A stretch of 32,746 nucleotides of DNA from positions 1-32,746 of the forward strand of contig DASZTS010000008.1 in assembly GCA_035547915.1 (NCBI GenBank), written 5' to 3'. The notes under the pieces are model-generated. The model was not told the DNA's origin. It worked only from the letters and a program-made list of their open reading frames with translations, and ran no database searches. Source of the DNA: DASSFG01 sp035547915. GTDB taxonomy: Bacteria; Planctomycetota; Planctomycetia; Pirellulales; JAICIG01. Shown here in pieces: positions 8,909 through 17,620 of the stretch; the stretch's first letter is position 1; each line of letters starts with the position of its first letter. The translations under genes were made by a program, and so were the position numbers.

Positions 8909-9214
8909 CCAGTAAGAGCGGCCGACAAAACACCGAGGTCGGATCGCCGTGGGGTGGAAAAATCGGCCGTGAAACGCCGATTTCGGAACGGGATCCGGTT
9001 TCGTCGTTTCTGCTTAGACTTAGGAGTGAAACCGCTCGACGAGTAAGCTCTGGAAAACCCGTAGCTGCGGAGAACCCGAGCAGAAAGCGTTGCCCTGCGG
9101 ATTGGGTAGATTAGACCACCAGTAGGACGGATAGCAAGTTAGCGTTTTGTGAAATGCGCTGAATAGTCTCTACGTATTCACAGAGAGAACTTACAGGCTC
9201 GCCGACCGCCGTTG
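8909..9214. other. Intergenic, 306 bases, no gene seen
   Basis: No coding region is supported. It holds the hairpin at 8960-8983 with a flank that resembles the one at 11619-11646, then sequence without recognisable signals up to the end of the EamA/SMR-like gene, which is convergent. Confidence 0.5.
8960..8983. repeat. Hairpin AAATCGGC/GCCGATTT, copy 1 of a dispersed element
   Basis: An 8-base stem (8960-8967 with 8976-8983) and an 8-base loop, 51 bases after the stop of the secreted-protein gene. It may end that transcript, although the run after the stem is only TTTC. The stem core ATCGGC/GCCGAT and its GGAAAA-type 5' flank recur at 11613-11646. Confidence 0.4.
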
Positions 9215-9628
9215 TTACGGTTGCGTAGTTGAGCCGGTATGGCTGGCGCTGAGGCCGACGAGTATCGTTCCGAAGATGATCAGAAGGGTACCGATCCAGC
9301 GCAGGGGGCCCACATGTTCGCCGAGGTAGAACGCGCCCATGAAGGCGGCCAGTATGTAGGATATCGCGCCCAGCGGTACGGCGACGCTGATATCGGCCAT
9401 GGCCAGTGCGAGTAGCCCGAGCGGAAGCGCGATGATCATGCATACCACTCCCACGGCCGCGCGTCGATCGTGAAGTGCCTCACACAATCGTTCCCACTGA
9501 CGCAGAGTGGGGTCTCCGGACGTGGTCGACTTGCGGTCCCTGAGGCACTTCGACACCAGCACCTGCCCGCAGTTGGTCAGCACGACGCCCAACAATACGA
9601 CCGAGAATAATTTCCAGAACGCCCACAT
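9215..9628 (-). CDS. Small EamA/SMR-type (drug/metabolite transporter superfamily) membrane protein
   Basis: A 137-residue protein with four predicted membrane helices (about 3-25, 58-76, 80-100, 109-127). The last two helices are joined by YLGEHVGPLRWIGTLLIIFG, the GE-x(4-6)-R-x-x-G motif typical of the second half of EamA domains and of small multidrug resistance proteins. A polar loop of about 30 residues separates helices 1 and 2, longer than in true SMR proteins (about 105 residues). Half-size members usually act as dimers exporting small organic molecules or cations. Substrate unknown. The ATG at 9628 is set by AAGGAGG five bases upstream on the minus strand; an in-frame start nine codons earlier is less likely. 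Confidence 0.75.
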   Translation of the reverse strand: MWAFWKLFSVVLLGVVLTNCGQVLVSKCLRDRKSTTSGDPTLRQWERLCEALHDRRAAVGVVCMIIALPLGLLALAMADISVAVPLGAISYILAAFMGAFYLGEHVGPLRWIGTLLIIFGTILVGLSASHTGSTTQP

Positions 9629-9909
9629 TGCTTCCTCCTTACCAACGGCCAACAAAACCCGAAGGCCGGAGGCCGATCGGATTCAGTCGGTTGCTCCAAA
9701 TACATCGTGAACCTCAACCCATACATCCATTACTGGGGCGCGAGCGATCATGAGCGATGCAGTGCGATCGTTTTGCCAACCAACGCGAAACGGTCAGCAT
9801 CGGCCGAAGTTCCTCTTCGACGAAACGCCGTTTGCACTTATCGAATTCCGCGAGCATTGACTGCCGTTCGACCGCGCCGGTTACCGGTCAGCCGCAGGTG
9901 CCGAAGACT

Positions 9910-10090
9910 TCACTCCAGCACGATGTCGACAAAGATGCGGTAGCCCGCGGTTTTGCGTTACGCACACCATCCTGATTCACTTTTCGCGGCAGCGGAACAT
10001 CAAACATTGTGCCGCCGGCGATCTTAAATGAGTATTCGCCTCGGGTTGGTAGGGCCCTGAAGTTCTCTGAAACGCCGCGACACATTGTCG
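9910..10090 (-). pseudogene. Possible decayed gene fragment with frameshift
   Basis: Read leftward, one frame gives GEYSFKIAGGTMFDVPLPRKV, and near 9945-9960 the coding-like character moves to another frame that ends GYRIFVDIVLE and a TGA at 9912-9910. Both pieces have the alternating hydrophobic pattern of real beta strands and join with a single frame change. Neither was assigned to a family. It could also be chance, since GC-rich DNA yields many open frames, but the second piece is unusually protein-like. Confidence 0.25.
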
Positions 10091-10091
10091 C
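10077..10091. promoter_or_regulatory. Inverted repeat GCGACA-CAT-TGTCGC, like the kinase-operon site
   Basis: It has the same half-sites and the same 3-base centre as the middle of the inverted repeat at 14561-14597. It may be a further binding site for the NtrC-type regulator encoded at 11675-13036. No good sigma54 promoter was found close to it on either strand, so a target gene cannot be named. Confidence 0.35.
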
Positions 10092-10455
10092 AACGCGTCT
10101 GGCGTGGGGCGGCGGGCTGTCGTAGCTGGATTGCCGCAGGCCTGGTGATCGGGTCGGCAAGCGGCACCTATCTACTTACGGCAGCGCGTTTTTGGCCATT
10201 TGCGCCGAATCGGATGCGTCGCGGCGCGGCGGTTGCTAGCGAGGGTGGATACGACCTCGCGGTGCACCCGCACGCGGGACGGAACTGCGATCGTCTTGCG
10301 GGCCAGCGACGAGAACGTCGAGCACTTCGACCCATAGGACGGCATCATCGTTTCCGTTCGAGTAACGTTACGGCAGAAGCGGCCACTTCCCCACCGTCGC
10401 CATTCGCTCCGGGACAGGCGCGGTGCACCCCGCAAGTCGGGGCCCTCCCACACGG

Positions 10456-10461
10456 CATAAT
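10456..10461 (+). promoter_or_regulatory. Putative -10 element CATAAT before the receiver gene
   Basis: CATAAT ends nine bases before the ATG at 10471, predicting a start site about three bases before the ATG. No Shine-Dalgarno sequence is present. No clear -35 box. Confidence 0.35.
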
Positions 10462-10470
10462 CGCGGTTTC

Positions 10471-10863
10471 ATGGAAAGTGAATCGGAGTCCTCGGGGGCT
10501 CGCGTCCTCGTGGTCGAGGATCATTCCGACACGGCAGATTTCCTATCGCGGTATGCGCGCCTGCTGGGATGCAACGTCCGGACGGCCTCGAACGGTGCCG
10601 AAGCGCTCCAGATGTCACAGAAATTCCTACCGCAGATCGTGTTCTTGGACATCGGCCTGCCCGACATGGACGGCTGGGAGCTGGCCCGACGGCTGCGGCA
10701 CGATCTGCCGGAACTCGACCCGGTGTTGATCGCCATCACGGCCTTTCGCAGCCAGGAGGATCGTATCCGCTCCATCGAAGCCGGCATCGACTATCACTTG
10801 AACAAGCCCTCGTTCCGGCAAGAGCTGATGCGGTTGCTGTTGCAGCTCGTGGGTAAGAGCTGA
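10471..10863 (+). CDS. Single-domain response regulator (CheY-like receiver)
   Basis: A 130-residue protein that is only a receiver domain. It has the acidic pair E16-D17 (VLVVEDH), the phospho-acceptor D60 in FLDIGLPDMDGW, the switch Thr T90 (AITAF) and the conserved Lys K112 (NKPS). It has no output domain, so it probably relays phosphate or binds a partner. The orphan receivers found next to hybrid kinases in planctomycetes have the same FLDIGLPDMDG core. Possible partners in the window are the hybrid kinase at 21644-24511 and the kinase at 13048-14484; there is no direct evidence for either. It is convergent with the gene at 10898-11416. Confidence 0.9.
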   Translation: MESESESSGARVLVVEDHSDTADFLSRYARLLGCNVRTASNGAEALQMSQKFLPQIVFLDIGLPDMDGWELARRLRHDLPELDPVLIAITAFRSQEDRIRSIEAGIDYHLNKPSFRQELMRLLLQLVGKS

Positions 10864-10897
10864 CGCCACGGCGGCGGATGACCGACGCGGCCGTCCG

Positions 10898-11416
10898 TCA
10901 GGCGGCGCGGCGACAGAAGTCGGTCCAGATGATGTCCAAATGCCGCCGCACCGCCTCGACCGAGGCCGTCTCGCGGGTGGGCATGGTGCGCCAGAGGGGC
11001 TCGCGCGACAGACGCTCGACGAGCCCGCGCAGACCGGTCCGATGTTCACACAAGAACTCGAAGAGGGCCTGTTGGAATTCCGGGCGGCGGGCTTCCTCGC
11101 CGAGCGAGTCGCCCGAGAGACGCCAGGCCTGTAACAGACCCAACAGATCCGGCAGAATGCCCGCGCGCCAGGCGCGGTGCACCACGCGGTAACAACGCAG
11201 ATCGGTATGCCGCGCGTCGAACGACGGCGCGGTGGGAAAGGTCACGCCCCGCGCATCGAGCAGCATGACGATCTCGGTGGCGTAGGGCAGGCCGGCCATC
11301 AACGCCAGGTGCAACTCCCGCCACCCGGCCGTCGCTGCGTCCGTCGCCATCGCACCCATCGCTCGCTGTCGCGCGTCCATCACGTCGACTCGCCCATGGT
11401 CGGCCCCTCCGCTCAT
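10898..11416 (-). CDS. Hypothetical protein, possible effector-associated domain, sigma54-controlled
   Basis: A 172-residue soluble, largely helical protein of unknown function. Residues 32-100 (WRELHLALMAGLPYATEIV, MLLDARG, then YRVVHRAWRAGILPDLLGLL) have the pattern of effector-associated domains: L-x-x-AL, a Pro turn, a helix with LL, then a Y-x-x-V-x-x-A helix and a final G-x-L-x-x-LL helix. In other proteins these act as adaptor domains joining sensors to effectors. The match is by eye. The C-terminal half is helical and charged, with conserved-looking Trp and Cys (IIWTDFCRR). A near-consensus sigma54 promoter at 11431-11448 predicts transcription from about 11421, which rules out the longer upstream frame. 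I chose the ATG at 11416; the ATG at 11380 is the alternative. It is the gene downstream of the kinase/regulator operon. Confidence 0.6.
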   Translation of the reverse strand: MSGGADHGRVDVMDARQRAMGAMATDAATAGWRELHLALMAGLPYATEIVMLLDARGVTFPTAPSFDARHTDLRCYRVVHRAWRAGILPDLLGLLQAWRLSGDSLGEEARRPEFQQALFEFLCEHRTGLRGLVERLSREPLWRTMPTRETASVEAVRRHLDIIWTDFCRRAA

Positions 11417-11430
11417 TTTCCGTTTCGTCG

Positions 11431-11448
11431 ATGCAAGCCGCGCGCCAA
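11431..11448 (-). promoter_or_regulatory. Sigma54 (-24/-12) promoter, near consensus
   Basis: The minus strand reads TTGGCGCGCGGCTTGCAT, which matches the consensus YTGGCACGNNNNTTGCWW at all defined positions except one (G for A). The GG and GC are separated by exactly ten bases. The predicted start site is about 11421, just before the ATG at 11416. Two TGTCGCA copies lie about 125-150 bp upstream, the usual place for an activator of the NtrC class. Confidence 0.65.
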
Positions 11449-11544
11449 TCCTGCGGCCGAACATAGATGCAAAATCTGGACAAGCTGGAGAGATCTTTCG
11501 GTCAATGCTCGAGCCTCGGACGGCGGCAATCTGCCACGCGAGGG

Positions 11545-11569
11545 TGTCGCACCGCGGCAAGTTGTCGCA
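11545..11569. promoter_or_regulatory. Two TGTCGCA direct repeats, likely activator binding sites
   Basis: TGTCGCA occurs at 11545-11551 and 11563-11569, an 18-base period on one strand. The same heptamer forms the core of the inverted repeat upstream of the kinase operon. The position upstream of the sigma54 promoter at 11431-11448 fits an enhancer for the regulator encoded next door. Confidence 0.5.
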
Positions 11570-11612
11570 GATTAAGAGCCGATGACAAGTTCGGGAGCCG
11601 GAACGCCGCGGG

Positions 11613-11646
11613 CGGAAAATCGGCGGTGGAAAAGCCGATCTTTTTT
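11613..11646. terminator. Hairpin ATCGGC/GCCGAT with T-run, copy 2 of the dispersed element
   Basis: Stem 11619-11624 with 11634-11639 and a 9-base loop, followed by CTTTTTT on the plus strand and, read leftward, by TTTTCC. It lies just past the stop of the sigma54 regulator gene (11675), so it may end that leftward transcript. The better T-run is on the rightward side, where no gene ends. Its flank resembles the hairpin at 8960-8983. Confidence 0.4.
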
Positions 11647-11674
11647 GAAGTTCGCTCCGGGTCCGTCGGTTGCA

Positions 11675-13036
<1,362 letters not shown>

Positions 13037-13047
13037 ACTCTGCTCGG

Positions 13048-14484
13048 CTAGGATGGCACGACCTCCTGTTTGAGGGGCGCTTCCGCCGCGGGCAGGCGCA
13101 CCACGAACCGGCTGCCGCTGCCGTAGCTGTCGTCGTATTCGATGCTCCCGCCGCTCTCGTTGACAAACCGCCTCACGAGCGTCAGCCCCAGGCCGATGCC
13201 AACCTCCTTCGTCGAATAGAACGGTTCGAAGATGCGTTGCCGCTGCTCCAGCGGAATTCCCGGACCGTTGTCGCTCACGGCCACTTCGAGGGAGTCGTCG
13301 ACGCGGCTCACGTCGACTTCGATGCGGCCCCCCTTGCCGGTCGCCTCGCGGGCGTTGTTGAGCAGGTTGAGCAGGATCTGGCGCAGCCGATCGCGGTCGA
13401 TCCAGGCCCGTAGCGGCTCGGGCGCGAAGTGCACGACGACCGCGATGTGATAATCCTCCATCGCCTGTTTGACCAACTCGAGCGCCCCGCGGACCTCGCC
13501 GGCCAGATCGACCTGTTCCACCTGCGGCGGATCGCTCCGCGCGTAGCCGAGCACCTCGCCGATCAGCGTGGCCACGCGGCCGATCTCGCGCGTCGATTCG
13601 CGGAGGATGGTCGATATCTCCTCGGGAGGCAGCCTCGCCTCGCCCCGATGCGTACGTCCGATGGCGTGCAGGTTCAGACGCACCGCGTTGAGCGGATTGC
13701 GTACCTCATGGGCCAGGCCGACGATGAACTGCCGCAACTCGTTGACGCGTCGCAACTCCGACAGATCGAGCCGGTGCTGTAGCGCCGTCGTCTGTCGGAT
13801 GACCAGGTAGAGCGAACCGATGGCGGCCAGCATCACCAGCGCGGTCCCCGAGATGACCACCAGCCAGCCGACCTGCGCATCGTCCTGTTGCGCCGCCACG
13901 GTGTGGTCGAACCAATCCGCGTTGATGCCCGCATGGTAGGTGCCGACGGTCGAGCCGCGGTAAGTGATCGGCAGACTCACGTCGAACGCCCGCCGGCCTT
14001 CGGTGAGCCCCGCGAAGTGCGTCTCCACCACATCGGCCCCCGTGTCGGGCAGGGTCCGCTCGAACCATCCCGGGCGCAATTGCTCGCCCTGCAAGGCGGA
14101 ATTGCTGTGAGCCACGATGTTGCCCTCCAGGTCGGCCACCGCGGCGTACGACCACTTCTCCTCGTTCAGGATGGCCTGCCGCCAATGGACCAGCAGCCAC
14201 TCTCGGCTGGCCAGGCGCTCGAAGTGGGGACCGACTTCGCCGTCGACCATCTCCTGCTCGATGCGGCGGACGGGCCGCTGGAAATGCGACTCGACCTCCG
14301 CGACGGCCGACATCAACAACGACTCGCGGCCTTGCCGGAAATCGCGCGCGGCCCCCCACAGCCCCAGCGCCAGGATCGACGCCAACCCGATCGCCATGCA
14401 GAGGAAACTGGCCCGCGCGTAGCGACGGAGCAATCGTCTGGGGCTGCCCAATCTCTCGTTGCCGTCGATGCGAACGACGCTCAT
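13048..14484 (-). CDS. Membrane sensor histidine kinase, partner of the sigma54 regulator
   Basis: A 478-residue sensor kinase. Membrane helix 1 at about 25-44, an external sensor region at 45-205 and membrane helix 2 at about 206-229. The sensor part contains AVADLEGNIVAHSNSALQG and VGTYHAGINADWF, which fit a Cache-like double-sensor fold. HisKA domain with the phospho-accepting His H259 (LAHEVRNPLN). ATPase domain with N box NLLNNAREA (373-381), G1 DNGPGIP (405-411) and G2 GIGLGL (429-434). It should phosphorylate the regulator encoded next; the genes are 11 bases apart or overlap. The ATG at 14484 has GAAGG five bases upstream and a sigma54 promoter 40-60 bp upstream, so the operon is probably autoregulated. 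The signal is unknown. Confidence 0.93.
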   Translation of the reverse strand: MSVVRIDGNERLGSPRRLLRRYARASFLCMAIGLASILALGLWGAARDFRQGRESLLMSAVAEVESHFQRPVRRIEQEMVDGEVGPHFERLASREWLLVHWRQAILNEEKWSYAAVADLEGNIVAHSNSALQGEQLRPGWFERTLPDTGADVVETHFAGLTEGRRAFDVSLPITYRGSTVGTYHAGINADWFDHTVAAQQDDAQVGWLVVISGTALVMLAAIGSLYLVIRQTTALQHRLDLSELRRVNELRQFIVGLAHEVRNPLNAVRLNLHAIGRTHRGEARLPPEEISTILRESTREIGRVATLIGEVLGYARSDPPQVEQVDLAGEVRGALELVKQAMEDYHIAVVVHFAPEPLRAWIDRDRLRQILLNLLNNAREATGKGGRIEVDVSRVDDSLEVAVSDNGPGIPLEQRQRIFEPFYSTKEVGIGLGLTLVRRFVNESGGSIEYDDSYGSGSRFVVRLPAAEAPLKQEVVPS

Positions 14485-14523
14485 CGAAGCCTTCTGTCCG
14501 GAAACACCGAGTCTTATTTTATC

Positions 14524-14541
14524 ATTGCGCCGAAGTTGCCA
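14524..14541 (-). promoter_or_regulatory. Sigma54 (-24/-12) promoter of the kinase operon
   Basis: The minus strand reads TGGCAACTTCGGCGCAAT, with GG and GC exactly ten bases apart. TGGCA of the -24 box is intact; the -12 box is CGCA instead of TTGC, so the match is moderate. The predicted start at about 14515 leaves a 31-base leader containing the GAAGG ribosome site. The inverted repeat at 14561-14597 lies just upstream. Confidence 0.5.
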
Positions 14542-14558
14542 CACCTGGATCGGGAATG

Positions 14559-14575
14559 TGGCACCTGCGCTGCGA
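14559..14575 (+). promoter_or_regulatory. Rightward sigma54-like promoter facing the cyanophycin synthetase gene
   Basis: TGGCAC at 14559-14564 is a perfect -24 box and GC at 14572-14573 is exactly ten bases on, within CTGCGA. The element lies inside the left arm of the inverted repeat, so a bound regulator would compete with RNA polymerase. The start site would be about 14585, some 325 bases before the cyanophycin synthetase ATG. It may be a by-product of the repeat sequence. Confidence 0.3.
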
Positions 14576-14597
14576 CAATCTGTCGCAGCGCAGGTGC
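14561..14597. promoter_or_regulatory. Perfect 17-bp inverted repeat, likely binding site of the NtrC-type regulator
   Basis: Bases 14561-14577 and 14581-14597 are perfect reverse complements around ATC. The centre is TGCGACA-ATC-TGTCGCA. A repeat this long and perfect between divergent genes suits a dimeric helix-turn-helix protein, and its core heptamer recurs upstream of the sigma54 promoter at 11431-11448. There is no T-run, so it is not a typical terminator. Confidence 0.6.
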
Positions 14598-14909
14598 GCA
14601 CCAGGGCAAACCGTCGGGCGGCGAGTCGCTGCGCTCGAAAAACCCCCGCATCACAGCGACCGTCGAGCGGCGGTGCTGTGGCTACTTCGATAGATCATTA
14701 AAACTTGTCGGCAATGCGGCAAAAACCCACGGCGCGCGTCCATCTCTTGGCTTCTGCTCCGAGAATCGCGCCCTAGGCAATGCACGACCAGCCGGGATCT
14801 ATCTCCGCCCGCCAAGCTCGGCGGCACATGGTTTGCTCTCAGGCGGGCCGACTTGGTACGGGATTGCCAAGCGACATCTCTCGGCCCTCGCTGCAAGGAA
14901 GCACCCCCG
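14598..14909. other. 312-base leader or intergenic region before the cyanophycin synthetase gene
   Basis: No gene is supported on either strand. If the rightward sigma54-like promoter is real this would be a long leader. No convincing vegetative promoter or riboswitch was recognised. A TTGGTACGGGATTGCC segment near 14853-14868 resembles a sigma54 promoter but its spacing is one base short. Confidence 0.4.
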
Positions 14910-17573
14910 ATGAACCTTCTCCACGTTCGCGCGTTGCGAGGCCCCAACGTCTGGGCCCGCTTCCCGGTCCTCGAAGCCCTGATCGACCTGGGGAATCTCA
15001 AGCATTCTCCCTCGAACCAGATCGAAGGCTTCAACGAACGGCTGCTGGCCTGGCTGCCCAGCCTGATCGAGCATCGTTGCGGCATCGGCCGGCCGGGCGG
15101 ATTCTGCGAGCGGCTGCGCGACGGGACCTATCAGGCGCACATCGTCGAACACGTGGCGCTCGAGCTCCAGTCGTTGGCCGGCACGCCGGTCGGTTTCGGC
15201 CGGGCCCGCGAAAGCTCACAAGAAGGCATCTACCGGGTGGTCGTCGAGTACGACGACGAATCGCTCGCGCGCGCCGCGCTCGATGCGGCCCTCCGACTCT
15301 GCCTGGCGGCGGTCGGCGGACGCGAGTTCGATGTGCCGGGCGAGATCGTCCGCCTGCGCGAACTGGGTTACGAGTCGCGGCTCGGCCCCAGCACGCGATC
15401 GATCGTCGACGCGGCCGCGAAGCGGGGTATACCCGCCATGCGGCTGAACGAGGGGAACCTGGTACAGTTCGGACACGGTGCGCGGCAGCGGCGCATCTTG
15501 GCGTCCGAGACCGACGGTACGACGGCCATCGGCGAGACCATCGCCCAAGACAAGGAGCTGACGCGCTCGTTGTTGCGCAGCGTCGGTGTGCCTGTCCCCG
15601 AGGGCCGCGCGGTGGAGAGCGCGCAGGAGGCCTGGGAGGCGGCGCGCGAGATCGGCCTGCCCGTCGTCATCAAGCCGCGCTACGGCAGCCAGGGGCGCGG
15701 TGTGGCCACCGACCTGTCGACCCGCGGCGCGGTGATCGCCGCCTATGAAGCGGCCCGGCGCGAAAGCTCCGCCGTGATCGTCGAGCGGTGTATCGCCGGC
15801 GCCGACCATCGACTGTTGATAGTCGGCGGGCGCCTGATCGCAGCCGCCCGCCGCGAGCCGGCCGCGGTCGTCGGCGACGGCGTGAACACCATCGCGCGGC
15901 TCGTCGAGTCGGCCAATGCCGATCCCCGCCGCGGGACGGGCCACGCCGCACCGCTCACACGACTCGTTCTCGATGCGACGGCCCTGGAAGTGCTCACGGC
16001 GCAAGGGCTCGCGCCGGCGAGCATTCCAGGCGCCGGCGCCACCGTGCGGTTGCGGCGCAACGGTAACTTAAGCACCGGCGGCACGGCCACCGACGTGACG
16101 GGCGAGGTACATCCGGAGGTCGCGGCCCGCGCCGTCGAGGCCGCGCGCATGATCGGGCTGGATGTGGCGGGCGTCGACGTGCTGGCCGCCGATATCTCCC
16201 GGCCGCTGGAAGAACAAGGAGGCGCCGTGGTCGAAGTCAACGCCGGCCCCGGACTGCGGATGCACCTCGAGCCGTCGCACGGCGGGCGACGACCCGTGGG
16301 CGAGGCGATCGTCGAACTGCTGTTCGCCCCCGCCGAAACGGGCCGCATCCCGATCGTCGCCGTCACCGGCACCAACGGCAAGACGACGACGACCCGTCTG
16401 ATCGCCCATGTGCTCGCCGGCGCGGGGAGCGCGGTGGGGATGGCCTGCACCGACGGCATCTATATCGCCGGACGCCGCATCGACACGGGCGACTGTAGCG
16501 GACCGCGCAGCGCGCGGGCGGTGCTCGGCAATCCGGCGGTCGATGCCGCGGTGCTGGAGACGGCCCGTGGCGGCATCGTCCGCGAGGGGCTCGGCTTCGA
16601 TCTCTGCGACGTGGCGGTTGTCACCAACGTGGCCGACGGCGATCACCTGGGCATCGACGGGATCGAGACGATCGACGATCTGGTGCGCGTCAAACGGTGC
16701 CCGGTCGAAGCCGTCGCTCCGTGGGGCGCGGCGGTGCTGAACGCCGACGACCCAAACGTCGCGGCCATGGCCGAACGGTGTCCGGGCGACGTGATCTACT
16801 TCGCGCGCGACGGCGAGCATCCGTCGTTGGTTGCACACCGGCATCAAGGGCGGCGCGTCGTCTTCGTCCGCGATCGACAGATCGTCGCCGCCAAGGGCGC
16901 GGACGAATCGATCGTGGCCCATATCGATCGCATCCCCTTCACGCACGGCGGCCGGGTCGCGTTCCAGGTCGAGAACGCGCTGGCCACGGTGGCCGCCTGT
17001 TGGTCGCTGGGCGTCTCGTGGCGGATGTTGCGGGCGGGTCTCGAATCGTTCGGCGCCGATCTCGAACAGCTCCCCGGCCGCTTCAACCTGTTGTCGATCG
17101 ACGGCGCGACGGTGATCGTCGACTATGGCCACAATCGGGCCTCGCTGGCCGCTTTGATCGAGGTCATCGACGAGATGCCGCTCACGCGACGCTCGGCGGT
17201 CTACTCGGCTGCCGGCGACCGGCGCGACTCCGACCTGATCGCCCAGGGGAAGCTTCTAGGCGACGCCTTCGATCGCGTCGTGCTCTACGAAGGCCAGTAT
17301 CGCCGCGGGCGACACCGGGGCGAAATCATGGCCCTCTTTCGTCGCGGGCTGACGCAAGGAAGTCGCGTCGAAGAGATATGGCAACAACCGGGCAGCTTGC
17401 AGGCCGCCGAGTTGGCCCTCTCCCGCGCCGAACCGGGCGAGCTGATCCTGCTCCAAGCCGACGTTGTCGACGAGACGGTCCGTTTTCTGAAAGCCCAACT
17501 CGGCGCCCGCCAGGTCGCCCAGTCGACGGACGAGTTGTGGTCGCCGGCCCAGGCTGCCGGATCCTGCACCTAG
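14910..17573 (+). CDS. cphA: Cyanophycin synthetase
   Basis: An 887-residue enzyme that builds cyanophycin (an Asp backbone with Arg side chains), a nitrogen and carbon store, using two ATP-driven active sites. After an N-terminal domain (RALRGPNVWARFPVLEA) comes an ATP-grasp domain at about 205-470: VVIKPRYGSQGRGV (252-265), HRLLIVGGRLIAAARRE, NLSTGGTATDVT (386-397) and VEVNAGPGLRMHLEPS. Next is a Mur-ligase-like domain with the P-loop VTGTNGKTTTTR (485-496), VTNVADGDHLG and LNADDPNVA. The final domain has LPGRFNLLSIDGATVIVDYGHN. Length and domain order match CphA of cyanobacteria and other bacteria. AAGGA lies ten bases before the ATG. No cyanophycinase or isoaspartyl dipeptidase gene is in the window. 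It is divergent from the kinase operon and may share its control region. Confidence 0.95.
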   Translation: MNLLHVRALRGPNVWARFPVLEALIDLGNLKHSPSNQIEGFNERLLAWLPSLIEHRCGIGRPGGFCERLRDGTYQAHIVEHVALELQSLAGTPVGFGRARESSQEGIYRVVVEYDDESLARAALDAALRLCLAAVGGREFDVPGEIVRLRELGYESRLGPSTRSIVDAAAKRGIPAMRLNEGNLVQFGHGARQRRILASETDGTTAIGETIAQDKELTRSLLRSVGVPVPEGRAVESAQEAWEAAREIGLPVVIKPRYGSQGRGVATDLSTRGAVIAAYEAARRESSAVIVERCIAGADHRLLIVGGRLIAAARREPAAVVGDGVNTIARLVESANADPRRGTGHAAPLTRLVLDATALEVLTAQGLAPASIPGAGATVRLRRNGNLSTGGTATDVTGEVHPEVAARAVEAARMIGLDVAGVDVLAADISRPLEEQGGAVVEVNAGPGLRMHLEPSHGGRRPVGEAIVELLFAPAETGRIPIVAVTGTNGKTTTTRLIAHVLAGAGSAVGMACTDGIYIAGRRIDTGDCSGPRSARAVLGNPAVDAAVLETARGGIVREGLGFDLCDVAVVTNVADGDHLGIDGIETIDDLVRVKRCPVEAVAPWGAAVLNADDPNVAAMAERCPGDVIYFARDGEHPSLVAHRHQGRRVVFVRDRQIVAAKGADESIVAHIDRIPFTHGGRVAFQVENALATVAACWSLGVSWRMLRAGLESFGADLEQLPGRFNLLSIDGATVIVDYGHNRASLAALIEVIDEMPLTRRSAVYSAAGDRRDSDLIAQGKLLGDAFDRVVLYEGQYRRGRHRGEIMALFRRGLTQGSRVEEIWQQPGSLQAAELALSRAEPGELILLQADVVDETVRFLKAQLGARQVAQSTDELWSPAQAAGSCT

Positions 17574-17620
17574 CGCGGCTGATGCGGTTTTTGAAACACG
17601 ATCACACATCATCGAGGGAC

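Larger units (their letters stand above)
9629..10470. other. Gene-poor stretch of 842 bases
   Basis: No intact gene is supported. It contains fragments that look like decayed coding sequence on the minus strand (9910-10090), an inverted repeat GCGACA-N3-TGTCGC (10077-10091) and a -10-like element before the receiver gene. Frames on both strands are short or switch. Confidence 0.5.

Noticed and set aside
14853..14868. TTGGTACGGGATTGCC as a sigma54 promoter for cyanophycin synthetase
   Set aside because: GG and GC are nine bases apart; sigma54 promoters need ten.
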